Part shown: positions 36,355-44,940 of the stretch, one piece after another
Numbering within the stretch: the stretch's first letter is position 1
Layout: every line of letters starts with the position of its first letter
Assembly: GCA_009380095.1 (NCBI GenBank)
Contig: WHSL01000009.1
Location: 1 to 56,861 of the forward strand
Length of the DNA: 56,861 nt
Source of the DNA: Streptosporangiales bacterium
GTDB lineage: Bacteria > Actinomycetota > Actinomycetes > Streptosporangiales > Streptosporangiaceae
Direction of reading: 5' to 3'
Position numbers and translations under genes: made by a program
Notes under the pieces: model-generated
Told to the model about the DNA's origin: nothing
The model's input: the letters and a program-made list of their open reading frames with translations, nothing else
Databases searched by the model: none

Positions 36355-37350
36355 GTGAGACTGCTCAGAAGCGGGCTGACCCGCCCGATCGCGTTGCTCG
36401 CGCTGACCGCGGCGCTCGGCACGTCCGCCGCGTGCGGGCCGGCCGAGAGCGAGAGCGCGCAGCCGACGAAGAAGCTGCGGATCGCCGCGACCGGCGCCGA
36501 CAGCCTGCCGTTCATGGCGATCCTGCAGGTCGCCGTCGACAAGGGCTGGTTCAAGGAGAAGGGACTCGACGTCTCGCTGTTCTCCGGCGGCGGCGGCGGC
36601 AACACGCTCCGCGTCGCCAGCAGCGGCGACGCCGACATGGCCATCGCGGGCAACACCTCGGTGGTGATGGCGGCCCGCCGCGCCGGCTCCGACCTCAAGA
36701 TCGTCGCCCCCTGGTTCCAGGTGAACGACTTCTACTGGATCACCGCCAAGGACGGCGTGGACTTCAAGAAGGCCAAGCTCGGCTTCTCCTCCGCGGGCTC
36801 GACCACCGAGCTCAGCGTGAAGGCGTTGCAGAAGAAGTATCCCGGCATCTCGACCCAGGGTGTCGGGGCCGAGGGCGACAACTGGGCGGCCGCCAAGGCC
36901 GGGCGGATCGACGCCGGCTGGGCGATGCACCCGTTCGTCACCGAGGCCGAGCAGAAGGACAAGGCCAAGAGGCTGATCGCGGCCCGCGACCACATCGGCG
37001 ACTTCCCCGCCGACCTCGTCGCGGTCAACGAGGAGTACGCCGCCGCCAACAAGGACAACCTGACCGCGTTCTTCACCGTCGTGGACCGGGCCTTCGACTA
37101 CGTCGTACAGGAGCCGGAGAAGGCCGCGGCCGACCTGGCCCCGCTGCTCGAGCTCGACGAGGAGGTCATGGTCAAGGCGCTGAAGGACACGCCTGAGCCG
37201 GCGAAGGCGTACTCGCTCAAGGTCGATCCGCAGGGGCTGAAGAACCTCTCGGACCTGATGGTCCAGACGGGCCAGCTCAAGGAGCCGATCGACTGGGCGA
37301 AGTCGCTCGACCAGAGCTACCTGCCCGCGGACGCGCGCGCGAAGTTCTGA
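36355..37350 (+). CDS. NMT1/SsuA-type ABC transporter substrate-binding lipoprotein
   Basis: This 331-residue secreted lipoprotein has a signal sequence ending TSAACGP. The NitT/TauT-type binding fold is marked by ILQVAVDKGWFKEKGLDV, GDADMAIAGNTSVV, KLGFSSAGSTTELSVKAL and VNEEYAAANKDNLTAFFTVVD. The start is GTG 36355, five bases after a perfect AGGAGG (36344-36349). Members carry sulfonates, nitrate, thiamin precursors or aromatic and heterocyclic acids. In this island it probably brings in the compound oxidised by the molybdenum hydroxylase. It is the first gene of a tight operon, nine bases before the ATPase. Confidence 0.88.
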   Translation: MRLLRSGLTRPIALLALTAALGTSAACGPAESESAQPTKKLRIAATGADSLPFMAILQVAVDKGWFKEKGLDVSLFSGGGGGNTLRVASSGDADMAIAGNTSVVMAARRAGSDLKIVAPWFQVNDFYWITAKDGVDFKKAKLGFSSAGSTTELSVKALQKKYPGISTQGVGAEGDNWAAAKAGRIDAGWAMHPFVTEAEQKDKAKRLIAARDHIGDFPADLVAVNEEYAAANKDNLTAFFTVVDRAFDYVVQEPEKAAADLAPLLELDEEVMVKALKDTPEPAKAYSLKVDPQGLKNLSDLMVQTGQLKEPIDWAKSLDQSYLPADARAKF

Positions 37351-37359
37351 GGGGGAACC

Positions 37360-38172
37360 GTGACCGGAATCAGCATCCACGAGCTCGGCGTGGCGTTCAG
37401 CGCCAAGGACGGCCGGGTGATCGCCGTGGACGGCGTCACCCAGGAGGTGCCGGAACGCGGCTTCGTCTCGATCGTCGGCCCCAGCGGCTGCGGCAAGTCG
37501 ACGCTGCTCTCGGTGATCGCCGGCCTGTACGCGCCGACGTCCGGCCACGTCGAGGTCGGCGGCCGCCGGGTGACCGGGCCGGACCGCGCGGTCGGCGTGA
37601 TGTTCCAGGAGGACTCCACGCTGCCGTGGAAGACCGTGCTGGAGAACGTCCGGTTCCCGTTGCAGGTGGCGAAGGTCCCGAAGAGCGAGCAGCTGACACG
37701 GGCGCAGCAGGCCATCGACCTGGTCGGCCTCGGCGGCTTCGAACGGCGCCACCCGGCGGAGCTGTCCGGCGGCATGCGCCAGCGGGTGGCGCTGGCCCGT
37801 ACGCTCGCGATGCGCCCGTCGGTGATGCTGATGGACGAGCCGTTCGCCGCGCTCGACCAGCAGACCCGGCTGCTGCTCGGCGCCGAGGTGCTGCGCATCT
37901 GGCGGGAGACGCACCAGACCGTGCTGTTCGTGACCCACGACATCTCCGAGGCGATCCTGCTCTCTCAGCAGGTCTGGGTGATGTCGTACCGGCCCGGCAG
38001 AATCATCGACGTCGTCGACGTGGACCTGCCGGAGGACCGGGACGCCTCCGTGGTCGCCACGCCCGCCTTCAACGCGCTGCAGAACCGGGTCTGGGAGGTG
38101 CTTCAGGCCGAGTCGATGCGCGGCTTCGCGCAGGAGAACGCGGTGCCGGCCTCAGGCGTGCCGGCCTCATGA
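37360..38172 (+). CDS. ABC transporter ATPase (SsuB/TauB type)
   Basis: This 270-residue nucleotide-binding protein has Walker [10 protein letters not shown], the Q-loop [17 protein letters not shown], signature [13 protein letters not shown], Walker [13 protein letters not shown] and H-loop FVTHDISEA, all intact. The [11 protein letters not shown] sequence is typical for NitT/TauT-type importers. It starts with a GTG at 37360 and its stop overlaps the next start by four bases (ATGA at 38169-38172). It energises uptake through the two following permeases. Confidence 0.93.
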   Translation: MTGISIHELGVAFSAKDGRVIAVDGVTQEVPERGFVSIVGPSGCGKSTLLSVIAGLYAPTSGHVEVGGRRVTGPDRAVGVMFQEDSTLPWKTVLENVRFPLQVAKVPKSEQLTRAQQAIDLVGLGGFERRHPAELSGGMRQRVALARTLAMRPSVMLMDEPFAALDQQTRLLLGAEVLRIWRETHQTVLFVTHDISEAILLSQQVWVMSYRPGRIIDVVDVDLPEDRDASVVATPAFNALQNRVWEVLQAESMRGFAQENAVPASGVPAS

Positions 38173-39002
38173 CCGTACGGACCAAACCCCCCGCCTCCCG
38201 GAAGGCGACGGCCCTGCCCAAGGCCCGGCGTACGGTCCCCGGGCTGATCGGCGCGGTCAGCATCGCCGCCACCGTGGGCTGGATCGTGCTCGGCGGGATC
38301 CTCGCCGAGGCGGGCGTACGCGCCGGCTGGTGGGAGCCGGACGTGCTGCCCGCGCCGTCGGAGATCCTGCCGGTCACCGCCGAGCTGCTCCGCTCGCCGG
38401 ATTTCGCGCCGGACGCCCTCCGTACGCTGCAGGAGCTGGTCTTCTCCTGCCTGTTCGGGGTGGCCGCCGGGCTGATCGTGGGCGTCGGCTTCTGGAAGGC
38501 GCCGGGCGTGGGCCGGGTCTTCGAGCCGTACCTGGTGTCGTTCTACGCGGTGCCGCTGGTGCTGTTCTATCCGGTGTCCATCGTGCTGATCGGCATCAAC
38601 CAGTGGTCGGTGATCACGCTGGCGTCGATCATGACGGCGGTGCCGGTGGTGCTGAACACCTGGATGGGGCTGCGCAGCGTGCCACCGGTCTACCTGAGGC
38701 TCGCCGCCTCCATCCGGTGCTCCCCCGCGCAGACGCTGTTCCGCGTGGCGATGCCGGCCGCGGCGCCGTACGTCTTCGCCGGCGTGCGGCTCGGCGTGGT
38801 GTACGCGCTGATCGGCACGATCGCGATGGAGTTCACCACCGCCCAGGCCGGGCTCGGCTACCAGATCCGCTACCTGTACGAGTCGTTCGACGCCGTCGGC
38901 ATGTACGCCTACATCGTCGTGGTGCTCGGCGCGTCGGTGCTGCTCACCGCGGTGCTCGAGGGCGCCGAACGGCTCCTGCTGCGCCGGAGGACCGTCCGAT
39001 GA
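38169..39002 (+). CDS. ABC transporter permease 1 (SsuC/TauC type)
   Basis: This 277-residue inner-membrane protein has about six helices and the BPD-transp-1 signature region [33 protein letters not shown] (EAA-like loop that contacts the ATPase). Its start overlaps the ATPase stop (ATGA) and its stop overlaps the next permease start (ATGA at 38999-39002). Together with permease 2 it suggests a heterodimeric pore, unlike the usual single-permease SsuABC arrangement. Confidence 0.9.
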   Translation: MTVRTKPPASRKATALPKARRTVPGLIGAVSIAATVGWIVLGGILAEAGVRAGWWEPDVLPAPSEILPVTAELLRSPDFAPDALRTLQELVFSCLFGVAAGLIVGVGFWKAPGVGRVFEPYLVSFYAVPLVLFYPVSIVLIGINQWSVITLASIMTAVPVVLNTWMGLRSVPPVYLRLAASIRCSPAQTLFRVAMPAAAPYVFAGVRLGVVYALIGTIAMEFTTAQAGLGYQIRYLYESFDAVGMYAYIVVVLGASVLLTAVLEGAERLLLRRRTVR

Positions 39003-39751
39003 CCGCAACCGTTTCGCAGCCTCCCGCAGGCGGCCGGGTGCTCGCCGGATCCGTCGGCGTGGCCGTGGCGGCGGTGGTGCTCTGGGAGATCGGCTCGCAT
39101 CTGAGCTTCGTGATCCCGCCCCCGCTGGACACGGCGCGCGCCCTGGCCGCCGACCTCACCGACGCGCTCTTCCTCGTCAACCTGCGCGAGACCATGCTCG
39201 CCGCGACGGCCGCGTTCCTGCTGTCCGCCGCGATCGGCGGGCTGATCGGGCTGGGGCTCGGGCTCTCCCGGGTGGCCCGGCTGCTGCTCTCGCCGATCGT
39301 CACGGCCATGAACGGCGTGCCCAAGATCGTTCTGTACCCGATCCTGCTCCCGGTCTTCCACCTCGGGTACGGGTCCAAGATCGTCATGGGCGTGCTGTTC
39401 GGCCTGTTCCCCGTGCTGATCAACGTGATGACCGGAGTCCAGCAGATCCCCTCGGTGTACTGGCGGCTGGCCCGCTCGGTCCGGGCGGGCCGGTGGCAGA
39501 CGCTGCGACACATCCTGCTCCCGGCGATCCGCGGCCCGCTGCTCACCGGCGTACGGCTGGCGATCAGCCTCTCGCTGGTCGGCGTGGTGCTTTCGGAGTT
39601 CTTCGCCACCAAGTACGGCCTCGGCCGGGTGGTGCTGCGCTCCTACTCGGCCGGCGACTACCCGAACATGATGGGCACGATCCTGCTGCTCATCGCGGTC
39701 TCGTTCGTGCTCTCGCTACTGCTCTGGCGGATGGAACGGAGGGTCAGGTGA
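38999..39751 (+). CDS. ABC transporter permease 2 (SsuC/TauC type)
   Basis: This 250-residue permease is a paralogue of permease 1 with the EAA loop WRLARSVRAGRWQTLRHILLPAIRGPLLTGVRL and a VPKIVLYPILLPVFHLGYGSKI segment typical of NitT/TauT permeases. Its last two helices end in RMERRVR. It is linked at both ends by four-base overlaps, to permease 1 and to the molybdenum hydroxylase large subunit (GTGA at 39748-39751). Transporter and enzyme are therefore made from one transcript. Confidence 0.9.
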   Translation: MTATVSQPPAGGRVLAGSVGVAVAAVVLWEIGSHLSFVIPPPLDTARALAADLTDALFLVNLRETMLAATAAFLLSAAIGGLIGLGLGLSRVARLLLSPIVTAMNGVPKIVLYPILLPVFHLGYGSKIVMGVLFGLFPVLINVMTGVQQIPSVYWRLARSVRAGRWQTLRHILLPAIRGPLLTGVRLAISLSLVGVVLSEFFATKYGLGRVVLRSYSAGDYPNMMGTILLLIAVSFVLSLLLWRMERRVR

Positions 39752-42084
39752 CGGCGGTCGGCACGCCCCTGCCACGCCGCGAGGACGCCCGGATGCTCGC
39801 CGGGCGCGGCGTCTTCCTCGCCGATCTGGCGGGGCCGGGCACGCTGCACGCGGCGTTCCTGCGCAGCACCCGGCCGCACGCGCTGATCCACGGCGTGGAG
39901 ACGGCCGCGGCGGCGGAGCTGCCGGGGGTGACCGCCGTGCTCACCGCGGCGGACCTCGGCGCCGCCACGGTCCCGCTGCTGACCAGGCCGGACGAGCGGT
40001 TCGTTGAGGCGGCCGCGTTCGCCATGCGGGATCCGCGGCTGCCCTGCCTGGCGACCGGCCGGGTCCGGTACGTGGGCGAGCCGATCGCGCTCGTTCTCGC
40101 CGAGTCCCGGCACGTCGCGGAGGACGCGCTGGAGCTCATCGAGGTCGCGTACACCGATCTGGAGCCGGTCCTGGACCCGGCGCTCGCGCTCGGTGATGAC
40201 GCGCCGGTGCTCCACCCCCACCTCGAGGACAACCTCGCCGCCCGGATCGCCTGCGCGTTCGGCGACGTCGCGGCGGGCCACGCGGCCGCCGCCGTCACCG
40301 TCGAGGAGACGTACCGGATGGGGCGGCACGGCGGCGTGCCGCTGGAGTGCCGGGGCGTGATGGCCCGGCCGGACCGCCGTACCGGCCGGCTCGAGGTGTG
40401 GACCTCCTCGCAGATCCCGCACCAGGTACGGACCGCGATCTGCGCGGCCACCGGCTGGCCGGAGGACCGGGTCCGGGTCGCCGTGCCCGACGTGGGCGGC
40501 GGCTTCGGCACCAAGGCCAACGTGTACGGCGAGGAGATCGCGGTGGCGATCGCCGCGGAGCGGACCGGCCGCGAGGTCGTCTGGGTGGAGGACCGCGCGG
40601 AGCACCTCGTCGCCGCCGCGCACGGCCGCGACCAGGTGCACCGGGCGCGGCTCTCGGTGGACGCCGAGGGCCGCATCCTGGCCTGGGAGGACGAGTTCCT
40701 GGTGGACGTGGGGGCGGGCAGCCTGTGGGTGGCGGGGATCGTCGCCAACACCGCGATCCACCTGGCGGGGCCGTACCGGATCCCGGCGTTCCACGTGCGG
40801 GGGCGCGCTGCGTTCACGAACAAGACGCTGGTCGCGCAGTACCGGGGTGCCGGGCGGCCGGAGGCGTGTTTCGCGCTGGAGCGCAGCCTCGACCACGCGG
40901 CGCGGCGGCTCGGGCTCTCGCCCGCGAAGATCCGGCGCCGCAACCTGCTCACCGGGGACGACCTGCCGTATCCGGTGCCGCTGCCGTACCGGGACGGGGT
41001 GCCGATCAGCTACGACGGCGCGGACTTCGCGGCCTGCCTGGAGGACTGCCTGCGGCTCGTCCCCGAGGCGGAGGTACGGCGGCTGCGCGCGGAGCACCCC
41101 GAGCTGGCCATCGGGGTCGGGGTGGCCTGCTACGTCGAGGCCACCGGGCGCGGGCCGTACGAGAGCGGGCGTGTCGGCCTCACCACCTCGGGCGACTTCG
41201 CCGTGGCCACCGGCGCGGCGGCCGCCGGGCAGGGGCACGAGACCACGCTCGCGCAGGTCGCGGCGGATGCGCTCGGCGTCGACGTGTGCCGGGTACGGGC
41301 CTGCGGCGGCGACACCGACGCGGTGCCGTACGGGGTCGGCACGTTCGCCTCCCGGTCCGCCGTGCTCGCCGGGTCCGCCGTACACGAGGCGGCCGGGCGG
41401 CTCCGCGCGCGGGCCCGCGCGCTCGCCGCGCGGCTGCTGGACGTGCCCGCGGAGAAGCTGGAGACGGAGCCGGACGGGTTCGTGCTCGCCGGTACCGGAA
41501 CGCGGGTGAGCTGGCGGGACCTCGCCGCCGAGCTGGCCCCCGGCGGGCGGCTGGAGCTGGAGCCAGCGCTCGACGAGCCGGCCCTGTTCCGACCGCCCAC
41601 GGTGACCTGGACGATGGGCGCGCACGTCGCCGTGGCCGGGGTGGATCCGGAGACCGGGCTGGTGCGGGTGCTGCGCTACGGGGTGGCGCACGAGGGCGGG
41701 GTGGAGATCAATCCGATGATCGTGGACGGGCAGATCAAGGGTGGTGTGGCGCAGGGCATCGGCGGGGCGCTGTTGGAGGAGTACACGTACTCCGACACCG
41801 GTCAGCCCACCTCCGGGACGTTCGCGGACTACCTGCTGCCGGGGACCTGCGAGGTGCCGGCGGTCGCCGTACGGCATCGGCACGCCGACACCGACCGCAA
41901 CCCGCTGAACGTACGGGGGGTCGGCGAGAGCGGGACGATCGCGGCGTATCCGGCGCTGGCCCAGGCCGTTGACGACGCCCTCGGCGCCGGCGGGCCCGGG
42001 GTCACCGCCACCCCCATCACCCCGTCCCGCGTGCTGGCCCTCGCGGAGGACGTCCCCGCGCGGGACGCCGAGGCGGCGGCATGA
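39748..42084 (+). CDS. Molybdenum hydroxylase large subunit (xanthine dehydrogenase family, MoCo-binding)
   Basis: This 778-residue catalytic subunit contains VPDVGGGFGTKANVYGEE, YRGAGRPEACFALERSLDHAA and GQGHETTLAQVAADALGV in the cofactor-binding domains. The catalytic glutamate is in the C-terminal GVGESGTIAAYPAL. It belongs to the broad group of N-heterocycle and aldehyde hydroxylases (nicotinate, isoquinoline, xanthine). The CO-dehydrogenase active-loop motif AYRCSFR is absent. The start is a GTG overlapping the permease 2 stop by four bases. It carries MCD molybdopterin and receives water oxygen for ring hydroxylation. Confidence 0.93.
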   Translation: MTAVGTPLPRREDARMLAGRGVFLADLAGPGTLHAAFLRSTRPHALIHGVETAAAAELPGVTAVLTAADLGAATVPLLTRPDERFVEAAAFAMRDPRLPCLATGRVRYVGEPIALVLAESRHVAEDALELIEVAYTDLEPVLDPALALGDDAPVLHPHLEDNLAARIACAFGDVAAGHAAAAVTVEETYRMGRHGGVPLECRGVMARPDRRTGRLEVWTSSQIPHQVRTAICAATGWPEDRVRVAVPDVGGGFGTKANVYGEEIAVAIAAERTGREVVWVEDRAEHLVAAAHGRDQVHRARLSVDAEGRILAWEDEFLVDVGAGSLWVAGIVANTAIHLAGPYRIPAFHVRGRAAFTNKTLVAQYRGAGRPEACFALERSLDHAARRLGLSPAKIRRRNLLTGDDLPYPVPLPYRDGVPISYDGADFAACLEDCLRLVPEAEVRRLRAEHPELAIGVGVACYVEATGRGPYESGRVGLTTSGDFAVATGAAAAGQGHETTLAQVAADALGVDVCRVRACGGDTDAVPYGVGTFASRSAVLAGSAVHEAAGRLRARARALAARLLDVPAEKLETEPDGFVLAGTGTRVSWRDLAAELAPGGRLELEPALDEPALFRPPTVTWTMGAHVAVAGVDPETGLVRVLRYGVAHEGGVEINPMIVDGQIKGGVAQGIGGALLEEYTYSDTGQPTSGTFADYLLPGTCEVPAVAVRHRHADTDRNPLNVRGVGESGTIAAYPALAQAVDDALGAGGPGVTATPITPSRVLALAEDVPARDAEAAA

Positions 42085-42181
42085 GGCCTCCGAGCCGGGC
42101 GGCCTGTTCGCGCCGTCCCCGAGTGTCCGGCATGCCCGGCGTGTTCCGCGTGTCCCGCGTGTCCGGCGTCGGGAGCGGCGT

Positions 42182-43303
42182 GTGAAGGCGGCGGCGTTCG
42201 ACTACCTGCGGCCCGGGGACGTGGCGGAGGCGCTGTGCGCGCTGCGGGACGATCCGGAGGCCAAGGTGATCGCGGGCGGGCAGAGCCTGGTGCCGATGAT
42301 GAACCTGCGGCTCGCCAGGCCCGGCACGCTCGTCGACATCGGCGGCCTGCCCGGGCTGGACCGGATCATCGAGGACACGGACTCGCTGATCATCGGCGCG
42401 CTGGTCCGGCACCGCACGCTGGAACGGGACCCGCTCGTCGCGGCCCGTACGCCGCTGCTCGCCGAGGCCGCGACGCACATCGGGCACCCCGGGATCCGCA
42501 ACCGCGGCACGCTCGGCGGCACGCTCGCGCACGCCGACCCCGCCGCCGAACTGCCGCTGGCCATGGTCACCCTGGACGCCACGATCCACGTGGAGTCCAT
42601 CGCGCGCGGCAAGCGGGCCGTCCCCGCTGCGGAGTTCTTCGCCTCGTACTTCACCACCGCGCTGGGCGAGGACGAACTCGTCACCTGGGTACGGGTGCCC
42701 GCACTCGGCCCGCGGCAGGGCTGGGGCTTCCACGAGTTCGCCCGCCGCCACGGCGACTTCGCCCTGGCCGGCGCGGCCGTGCTCATGGAGACCACCCCGG
42801 ACGGCCGCGTCGCCGGGGCCCGGGCCGCCCTCATGGCAGTCGGCGACAAGCCCCTCCTCGTCGCCGAGGAGGGCACCTTCGCCGCCGGTGCTCCGCTCGC
42901 CGGGCACGCCGACACCGCCGGGCACGCCCGCACCGCCAGGGACGCCGGCACCCCGCTCGCCCGGGACGCCGACACCGCCGGGCACGCCGACACCGCCGGG
43001 CACGCCGACACCGCCAGGGACGCCGGCACCCCGCTCGCCCGGGACGCCGACACCGCCGGTACCCCGATCGCCGGGGGCGTCGGCACCGATGCGGCCCTCG
43101 CGGGTGACGGAGCAGGGGTGCCGGGGCCGCGACTGTGGGCGAAGGCCGCCGACGCCTGGACGGCGGGCCTGCCCGCGGCCGAGGATCCGGCCCTCACCCG
43201 GCGCCTCGCGGGCGCGGCGCTGCGCAGGGCGCTCGCCGACGCGTACACCCGGGCACCCGGGCACCCGGGCACCCGGGCACGCGGGATGAAGGCGGACGGA
43301 TGA
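42182..43303 (+). CDS. Molybdenum hydroxylase medium (FAD) subunit with repeat insertion
   Basis: This 373-residue FAD subunit has the two flavin motifs, VIAGGQSLVPMMNLRLA and THIGHPGIRNRGTLGGTLAHADPAAELP, then the C-terminal CO_deh_flav_C domain (from FARRHGDFALAGAAV). Family members have about 290 residues. This one is longer because residues 240-291 consist of in-frame tandem repeats (AGHADT, ARDAGT, PLARDADT units) inserted in the C-terminal domain. Its tail is a Gly/His/Pro repeat. It starts at GTG 42182, 97 bases after the large subunit. It passes electrons from the 2Fe-2S clusters to an external acceptor. Confidence 0.9.
   Translation: MKAAAFDYLRPGDVAEALCALRDDPEAKVIAGGQSLVPMMNLRLARPGTLVDIGGLPGLDRIIEDTDSLIIGALVRHRTLERDPLVAARTPLLAEAATHIGHPGIRNRGTLGGTLAHADPAAELPLAMVTLDATIHVESIARGKRAVPAAEFFASYFTTALGEDELVTWVRVPALGPRQGWGFHEFARRHGDFALAGAAVLMETTPDGRVAGARAALMAVGDKPLLVAEEGTFAAGAPLAGHADTAGHARTARDAGTPLARDADTAGHADTAGHADTARDAGTPLARDADTAGTPIAGGVGTDAALAGDGAGVPGPRLWAKAADAWTAGLPAAEDPALTRRLAGAALRRALADAYTRAPGHPGTRARGMKADG
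42899..43054 (+). repeat. In-frame 18/24/78-bp tandem repeats in the FAD-subunit gene
   Basis: The 18-base unit GCCGGGCACGCCGACACC recurs at 42899, 42977 and 42995, with variants between. A block of 78 bases (26 codons) is repeated once (42935 onward and 43013 onward). All unit lengths are multiples of three, so the reading frame is kept. The array encodes residues 240-291. Confidence 0.85.
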
Positions 43304-43329
43304 CGTCGTGATGAAGGGATCGGGGATTC

Positions 43330-43857
43330 GTGAGTGATGTGCGGGTGGCGTTGCGGGTCAACGGGCGCGCGGTGGAGGCCACGGTTCCGGCGCGGCTCGG
43401 GCTGGCCGACTTCCTGCGGGACCGGCTCGGGCTGACCGGCACCCATCTGGGCTGTGAGCACGGCGTGTGCGGCGCGTGCACGGTGCTGCTGGACGGCATC
43501 GCCGTACGGGCCTGCCTGATGTTCGCCGCGCAGGCCGAGGGCGGGGACCTGTGGACGATCGAGGGGCTGCACGCGGACGGCCGGATCGCCGACCTGCAGG
43601 AGGCGATGGCCCGGCACCACGGGTTGCAGTGCGGCTTCTGCACACCCGGATTCCTGGTGACGGCCGCCGAGTTGCTGGCCGAAGGCGGCCGTCCTTCGGA
43701 GCAGGAGGTACGCGAGGCACTTTCCGGAAATGTCTGCCGTTGCACCGGATACCAGGGCATCGTGTCGGCCGTGCTCGAGACCGCCCGGCACCGCGCGGAC
43801 CGCGGGGACGGTCCGCGTGACGGCGAGGGGGCCGGGCGGTCTCTCCCCGCCGGCTGA
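43330..43857 (+). CDS. Molybdenum hydroxylase small subunit with two 2Fe-2S clusters
   Basis: This 175-residue electron-transfer subunit has a plant-ferredoxin-type cluster bound by Cys42, Cys47, Cys50 and Cys62 (LGCEHGVCGACTVLLDG). The second cluster, in the helical domain, is bound by Cys101, Cys104, Cys136 and Cys138 (QCGFCTPG, CRCTGYQGI). All eight ligands are present. The start is a GTG at 43330. The order large-medium-small is reversed relative to many cox/xdh operons. A short Gly/Asp-rich tail follows the last domain. It completes a three-subunit hydroxylase. Confidence 0.95.
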   Translation: MSDVRVALRVNGRAVEATVPARLGLADFLRDRLGLTGTHLGCEHGVCGACTVLLDGIAVRACLMFAAQAEGGDLWTIEGLHADGRIADLQEAMARHHGLQCGFCTPGFLVTAAELLAEGGRPSEQEVREALSGNVCRCTGYQGIVSAVLETARHRADRGDGPRDGEGAGRSLPAG

Positions 43858-43920
43858 CGACCCCGCCCGCCAGGCCAACGGGCACGGCGCCCCGCCGCCG
43901 CCGTGGGGGGCGCCCCCGCC

Positions 43921-44020
43921 CGAAAGGCCCGCAGCACCGCGCGAAAGGCCCGCAGCATCACCGGGCGAAAGGCCCGCAGCACCCACCGCCCGAAGGCCCG
44001 CAGCACCACCGCCCGAAGGG
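43921..44020. repeat. 21-25-bp direct repeats between the hydroxylase and the GntR gene
   Basis: CGAAAGGCCCGCAGCA recurs at 43921, 43942 and 43966, and as CGAAGGCCCGCAGCA at 43991, with spacing of 21, 24 and 25 bases. The variable spacing and absence of unique spacers argue against CRISPR. The stretch 43858-44177 otherwise contains only the operator-like site at 44129 and no gene. It may be a decayed coding repeat or a transcription attenuating region. Confidence 0.65.
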
Positions 44021-44128
44021 CCCCTTCGCCCGGCGGGCCCGCCTCGCCACCGCCCGGCGGCCTTCTTCCCCGAGGGGCCCCCGCCGCCCAGGTGCCCCGC
44101 CTCCGCGCGTCGGCGGAGCCCTAAGCTT

Positions 44129-44148
44129 GGATCCTGGATTCAATCCCT
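44129..44148. promoter_or_regulatory. Operator-like GGATCC/GGATTC pair before the GntR regulator gene
   Basis: GGATCC (44129-44134) and GGATTC (44136-44141) are seven bases apart, followed by AATCCCTCG. The same arrangement, a GGAT-C core followed by AA and TCCCTCG, occurs at the amidohydrolase/LLM divergent promoter. The site lies 37 bases before the RBS of the regulator, which suggests autoregulation and shared control of the island. Confidence 0.5.
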
Positions 44149-44177
44149 CGCCCCAAACCGCGCCCTCGAGGAGTCAC

Positions 44178-44840
44178 GTGACGATCGCCGGCCCGTACCA
44201 GCGGCCCCCGACCGCGCAGCAGGCGGTGCTCGCCGAGCTCCGCCGGATGATCAGGCACGGCGAGCTCCCACCCGGCACCCAGCTGACGCAGGAGGCCCTG
44301 GCCGGCCGGCTCGGCGTGAGCCGCGTACCGGTGCGCGAGGCGCTGAAGATCCTGCAGGGCGAGGGCCAGGTCGTGCACACCCCGCACAGCGGGTACGCGG
44401 TCGCCAAGCTCGACTTCGACGACCTGCTGGAGATCAAGCGGCTCCGCGACATCCTGGAGGCCGAGGCCGTACGCCGGTCGATGCGCCGCTTCACCGATGG
44501 CGACGAGACACGGATGGCGGACGCGCTGCGCCGGATGGCCGACGCCGGGGACGACGTGGGCGCGCTCAACGTGGCGCACCGCGAGTTCCACTTCTGCGTC
44601 TTCCGCCCCGCGGGCATGCCACGCCTGCTGCGCATGCTCGACCAGCTCTGGGACTCCTCGGAGGCCTACCAGTCACTCCGCCACGCCGACTCCCACGGCC
44701 GCGAGGGCTCCTTCGAGGAACACTCCCAGATCTTCGAGGCCGCCCGCGCCCGCGACGCCTCCGCCCTCGTCAAACTCCTCAACAAACACCGCCAGCACAC
44801 CATCGAGGAACTCCGCCCCGTCCTTCGCGACCACCGCTGA
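44178..44840 (+). CDS. GntR/FadR-family (FCD) transcriptional regulator
   Basis: This 220-residue regulator has an N-terminal winged helix (about 10-75; ELRRMIRHGELPPGTQLTQEALAGRLGVSRVPVREAL) and a C-terminal FCD effector domain (about 85-205; RLRDILEAEAVRR, VAHREFHFCVF and EHSQIFEAARARDA with metal/ligand histidines). The GTG at 44178 has GAGGAG five bases upstream, better than the in-frame ATG at 44127, which overlaps the operator-like site. It is the only regulator in the island and follows the hydroxylase genes on the same strand. Likely ligand: the substrate or an acid intermediate. Confidence 0.9.
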   Translation: MTIAGPYQRPPTAQQAVLAELRRMIRHGELPPGTQLTQEALAGRLGVSRVPVREALKILQGEGQVVHTPHSGYAVAKLDFDDLLEIKRLRDILEAEAVRRSMRRFTDGDETRMADALRRMADAGDDVGALNVAHREFHFCVFRPAGMPRLLRMLDQLWDSSEAYQSLRHADSHGREGSFEEHSQIFEAARARDASALVKLLNKHRQHTIEELRPVLRDHR

Positions 44841-44896
44841 CGACACGCGCCCCCGACCCAACCCTCGCCAACCGACTTCGTACAATCCGCACGTAT

Positions 44897-44913
44897 CTTC
44901 GGCTTGACCGAAG
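44897..44913 (+). terminator. Small hairpin downstream of the GntR gene
   Basis: CTTCGG (44897-44902) and CCGAAG (44908-44913) enclose a five-base loop, 57 bases after the regulator stop. It is short and may be only a weak terminator. Confidence 0.35.
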
Positions 44914-44940
44914 CAACGGGGCCTCTCCGCGACACGGCTA

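Noticed and set aside
42899-43054. Possible frameshift or assembly break in the FAD subunit
   Set aside because: All repeat units are multiples of three, and the frame resumes in the expected C-terminal domain, so an in-frame expansion is simpler.
43921-44020. Possible CRISPR array
   Set aside because: Repeats are contiguous with irregular 21-25-base steps and no unique spacers, and no cas genes are present in the window.
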